A stretch of 7,212 bases of DNA from HGM12669 sp048527645 (lineage in GTDB: Bacteria > Bacillota > Clostridia > Oscillospirales > CAG-272), in the NCBI GenBank assembly GCA_048527645.1, contig DBGFNI010000047.1, positions 1-7,212 of the forward strand, read 5' to 3'. Of the stretch, positions 5,695 through 7,212 are shown piece after piece. The notes below the pieces were generated by a model. The model was not told the DNA's origin and made no database searches. It worked only from the letters and a program-made list of their open reading frames with translations. How positions within the stretch are numbered: the first letter of the stretch is position 1; every line of letters begins with the position of its first letter. A program made the position numbers and the translations under genes.

Positions 5695-5723
5695 TTGTTC
5701 ATATTTTGACAGTAGAATAGAAT
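5695..5723 (+). promoter_or_regulatory. Candidate promoter of the diguanylate cyclase gene
   Basis: On the plus strand TTGTTC (5695-5700), a 17-base spacer and TAGAAT (5718-5723, five of six consensus bases) could form a modest sigma-A promoter. The leader would then run about 137 bases to the ATG at 5867. It contains a small hairpin TGCCG-GAAG-CGGCA (5757-5770) but no recognisable riboswitch. A TTGACA at 5706-5711 has no matching -10 box at usual spacing. Confidence 0.4.
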
Positions 5724-5866
5724 TGGTGAAAAAAACGACGTTATTCGACGGCTTTCTGCCGGAAGCGGCACACTTCTCGACAGTTTTTCTGTTTCCCCGC
5801 CGAAGAGGGTGACATAAGCCCCAAACGCAATGAAAAAGCAGTTCAAAGGAAGGTGAGAGGAAGGCT

Positions 5867-7212
5867 ATGAATCGCACAACACGACTCCGCAAGGTTGCCA
5901 TGGTATGCTATACCGTCGCAGCGGTCGCATTTATCGTTTTTCTCGCCTTTGTCATGTTCGGAGAAAAAATCTCCGTATACGAAGCACGGCCGGATCACTC
6001 CTATGACGTCATTGACCCTGCCGACCGGCAGGAAGTGGAAGATCCCGGCGCGCCCTGCGGCATGCACACCGAATTTCTCTGGACGCTGCCGCAGGTTGAG
6101 CCGGGCGATACGTGCCTGGCGTTTTACACCGTTCATCACAATGTGGAAGTCTATCTGGACGGGGAACTGGTTTACAGCCTTGCACCGGACGCAAAGAACC
6201 GCCTCACGCGCTCTCCGAGCAGCAACTGGGTCACGGTCACGCTGTATCCCCGCGATTCCGGCAAAAACGTGCGCGTTGTTGCCACGCCGGTATATGAAGC
6301 GGTCAGGGATCGTGCGTTCTCCTTTTATGTCGGGTCCCATTCCGCAATTCTTCTGGATTTGTTCAAGGCGGATTTGCCGCAGCTGGTGCTCGCCTTTTTC
6401 TGCATACTGCTTGGGCTGTGCATAATTATCGTTTCGTTGGTGATGCTGCTGCAAAAGAATTACACCATGATGGAAACCCTTTATCTGGGCAACTTCGCAG
6501 TGGTGCTGGGCATCTGGCGCATCACCGACACGCGCTTTTCGCCGATCCTGTTTTCGCATAGCACGCTGGCGCTCGGATATATCACCATTGCCATGCTGTT
6601 CATCGGCTGTGCGCCGCTGCTGCTTGCCGTCAGCTACCGTTTTTCCGAGCAGAAACGAACGCCAATGCTGTATACCTCAATTTTCGTGTCCGTCACGGCG
6701 CTGGCGGTGCTGATTCTGCAGATCTCGGGGTTTGCCGAGCTGCGGGAAATCCTGACGCTCAGTCATGTCCTGATTGTACTCTCCGCAGCGGTGCTGCTGA
6801 TCACTGCCGTCACGCAGGGAGCGCAGAACAAAATCCGCAGAAACCGCCGTTCGACGGTGTTTTTCGCGCTGCTCTTTGCCGTATGCGCCGTTTCCGACAT
6901 CATTTTCTTCTACCGCAAGAACAGTTCGTCCGGCATCATGTATATGATCGTCGCGATCATCCTGTACACCGGCTTTGTCTTCATTCAGAGTCTGTATGAA
7001 ATCAATCAGCGGGTCTACACCGACGCGCAAACCGGCTTGTTCAACAAAAACCATTGGTCCAAGCTGACACATCACGCCCCGGGGACCGATCCCATCGCCG
7101 TCATCATGCTCGATCTCAACCGCCTGAAGCACACCAACGATACCATGGGACACGAGGCGGGCGATAAAATGATTCAGTCCTTCGCCAGTATTCTGCGCAG
7201 CACCATCCCGTC
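5867..7212 (+). CDS. Membrane-bound sensor diguanylate cyclase (GGDEF), 3' partial
   Basis: The frame is open from ATG 5867 to the window edge, giving 448 residues so far. GAGG (5857-5860) lies 6 bases upstream of the start. Predicted layout: membrane segment 1 at about 9-31; an extracytoplasmic domain at 32-168 with a jelly-roll-like stretch (VEVYLDGELVYS, 93-104); then seven membrane segments near 170-195, 203-219, 233-257, 267-287, 297-315, 329-349 and 356-376. Positive loops such as NKIRRNRR (321-328) face inside. This resembles 7TM sensors with an extracellular ligand-binding domain (7TMR-DISM-like). The cytoplasmic GGDEF domain starts near 385 with TDAQTGLFNKN and continues IMLDLNRLKHTNDTMGHEAGD (first residues 413-432), a typical metal- and GTP-binding region. 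The GGDEF active-site and I-site motifs lie beyond the window, so catalytic competence is unproven. It should make c-di-GMP from GTP in response to an unknown external signal. Confidence 0.88.
   Translation, partial: MNRTTRLRKVAMVCYTVAAVAFIVFLAFVMFGEKISVYEARPDHSYDVIDPADRQEVEDPGAPCGMHTEFLWTLPQVEPGDTCLAFYTVHHNVEVYLDGELVYSLAPDAKNRLTRSPSSNWVTVTLYPRDSGKNVRVVATPVYEAVRDRAFSFYVGSHSAILLDLFKADLPQLVLAFFCILLGLCIIIVSLVMLLQKNYTMMETLYLGNFAVVLGIWRITDTRFSPILFSHSTLALGYITIAMLFIGCAPLLLAVSYRFSEQKRTPMLYTSIFVSVTALAVLILQISGFAELREILTLSHVLIVLSAAVLLITAVTQGAQNKIRRNRRSTVFFALLFAVCAVSDIIFFYRKNSSSGIMYMIVAIILYTGFVFIQSLYEINQRVYTDAQTGLFNKNHWSKLTHHAPGTDPIAVIMLDLNRLKHTNDTMGHEAGDKMIQSFASILRSTIP

Noticed and set aside
5706..5711. 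Perfect TTGACA on the plus strand upstream of the cyclase gene
   Set aside because: The bases 17 downstream are GAAAAA, not a -10 box, so no promoter is called on it.
5736..5770. Hairpins and CGACG repeats in the cyclase leader as a possible second riboswitch
   Set aside because: Only one small 5-pair stem and a direct repeat are visible; no conserved aptamer blocks were recognised.
5843..6559. 238-residue open frame on the minus strand
   Set aside because: It is antisense to the diguanylate cyclase gene, which has a ribosome binding site, coherent membrane topology and a recognisable GGDEF start; the antisense protein resembles no family I know.
6677..7153. 158-residue open frame on the minus strand
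   Set aside because: Antisense to the membrane and GGDEF region of the cyclase; a polar, low-complexity product typical of a shadow frame.
1..7212. CRISPR arrays, insertion sequences, tRNA genes, phage or defence genes
   Set aside because: No spaced direct repeats, transposase, inverted terminal repeats or tRNA cloverleaf were seen on either strand.

Overview
The window looks like the chromosome of a moderately GC-rich, gut-type Clostridia bacterium (Firmicutes, probably Oscillospirales or a relative). This rests on strong sigma-A promoters of the TTGACA-17-TATAAT type, GGAGG-type ribosome binding sites, a TTG start codon, and a bile salt hydrolase with a divergent diguanylate cyclase. The lineage is an inference; no species can be named from this sequence.

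Layout. Four genes run leftwards and one runs rightwards. At the left edge (about 1-178, minus strand) are a near-perfect promoter and a structured leader with a boxA-like element. They look like the start of a ribosomal RNA operon whose 16S gene would lie just outside the window. Next come mnmE (317-1693, tRNA modification GTPase) and, 24 bases upstream of it, a cytoplasmic beta-lactamase-fold serine hydrolase (1718-3148). These two probably share the promoter at 3187-3215. The Mrp/NBP35 iron-sulfur carrier ATPase (3304-4164) follows with its own promoter and terminator. A choloylglycine (bile salt) hydrolase (4341-5315) has a 3' terminator and an unusually long leader, about 290 bases. Rightwards from 5867 to the window edge runs a membrane sensor with eight predicted transmembrane segments and the start of a GGDEF diguanylate cyclase domain, cut off before its active-site motif.

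The most interesting part is the 551-base stretch between the bile salt hydrolase and the cyclase (5316-5866). On the minus strand it contains, in order: a TTGACA-17-TATAAG promoter, a sequence strongly resembling a class I cyclic-di-GMP riboswitch (GEMM-I), an intrinsic terminator whose 5' arm is the 3' strand of the aptamer, a second small hairpin, a 12-codon open reading frame with a perfect AGGAGG ribosome binding site, and then bsh. The bases equivalent to the known ligand contacts (G20, A47 and C92 of the Vibrio Vc2 aptamer) are present. The stem that should carry the GAAA tetraloop is badly paired, so the element may be a divergent variant or a decaying copy. If it works, the geometry predicts that cyclic-di-GMP turns bile salt hydrolase on by antitermination. 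A membrane cyclase divergently encoded next door could supply the signal. This circuit is an inference from layout and sequence, not a demonstrated system.
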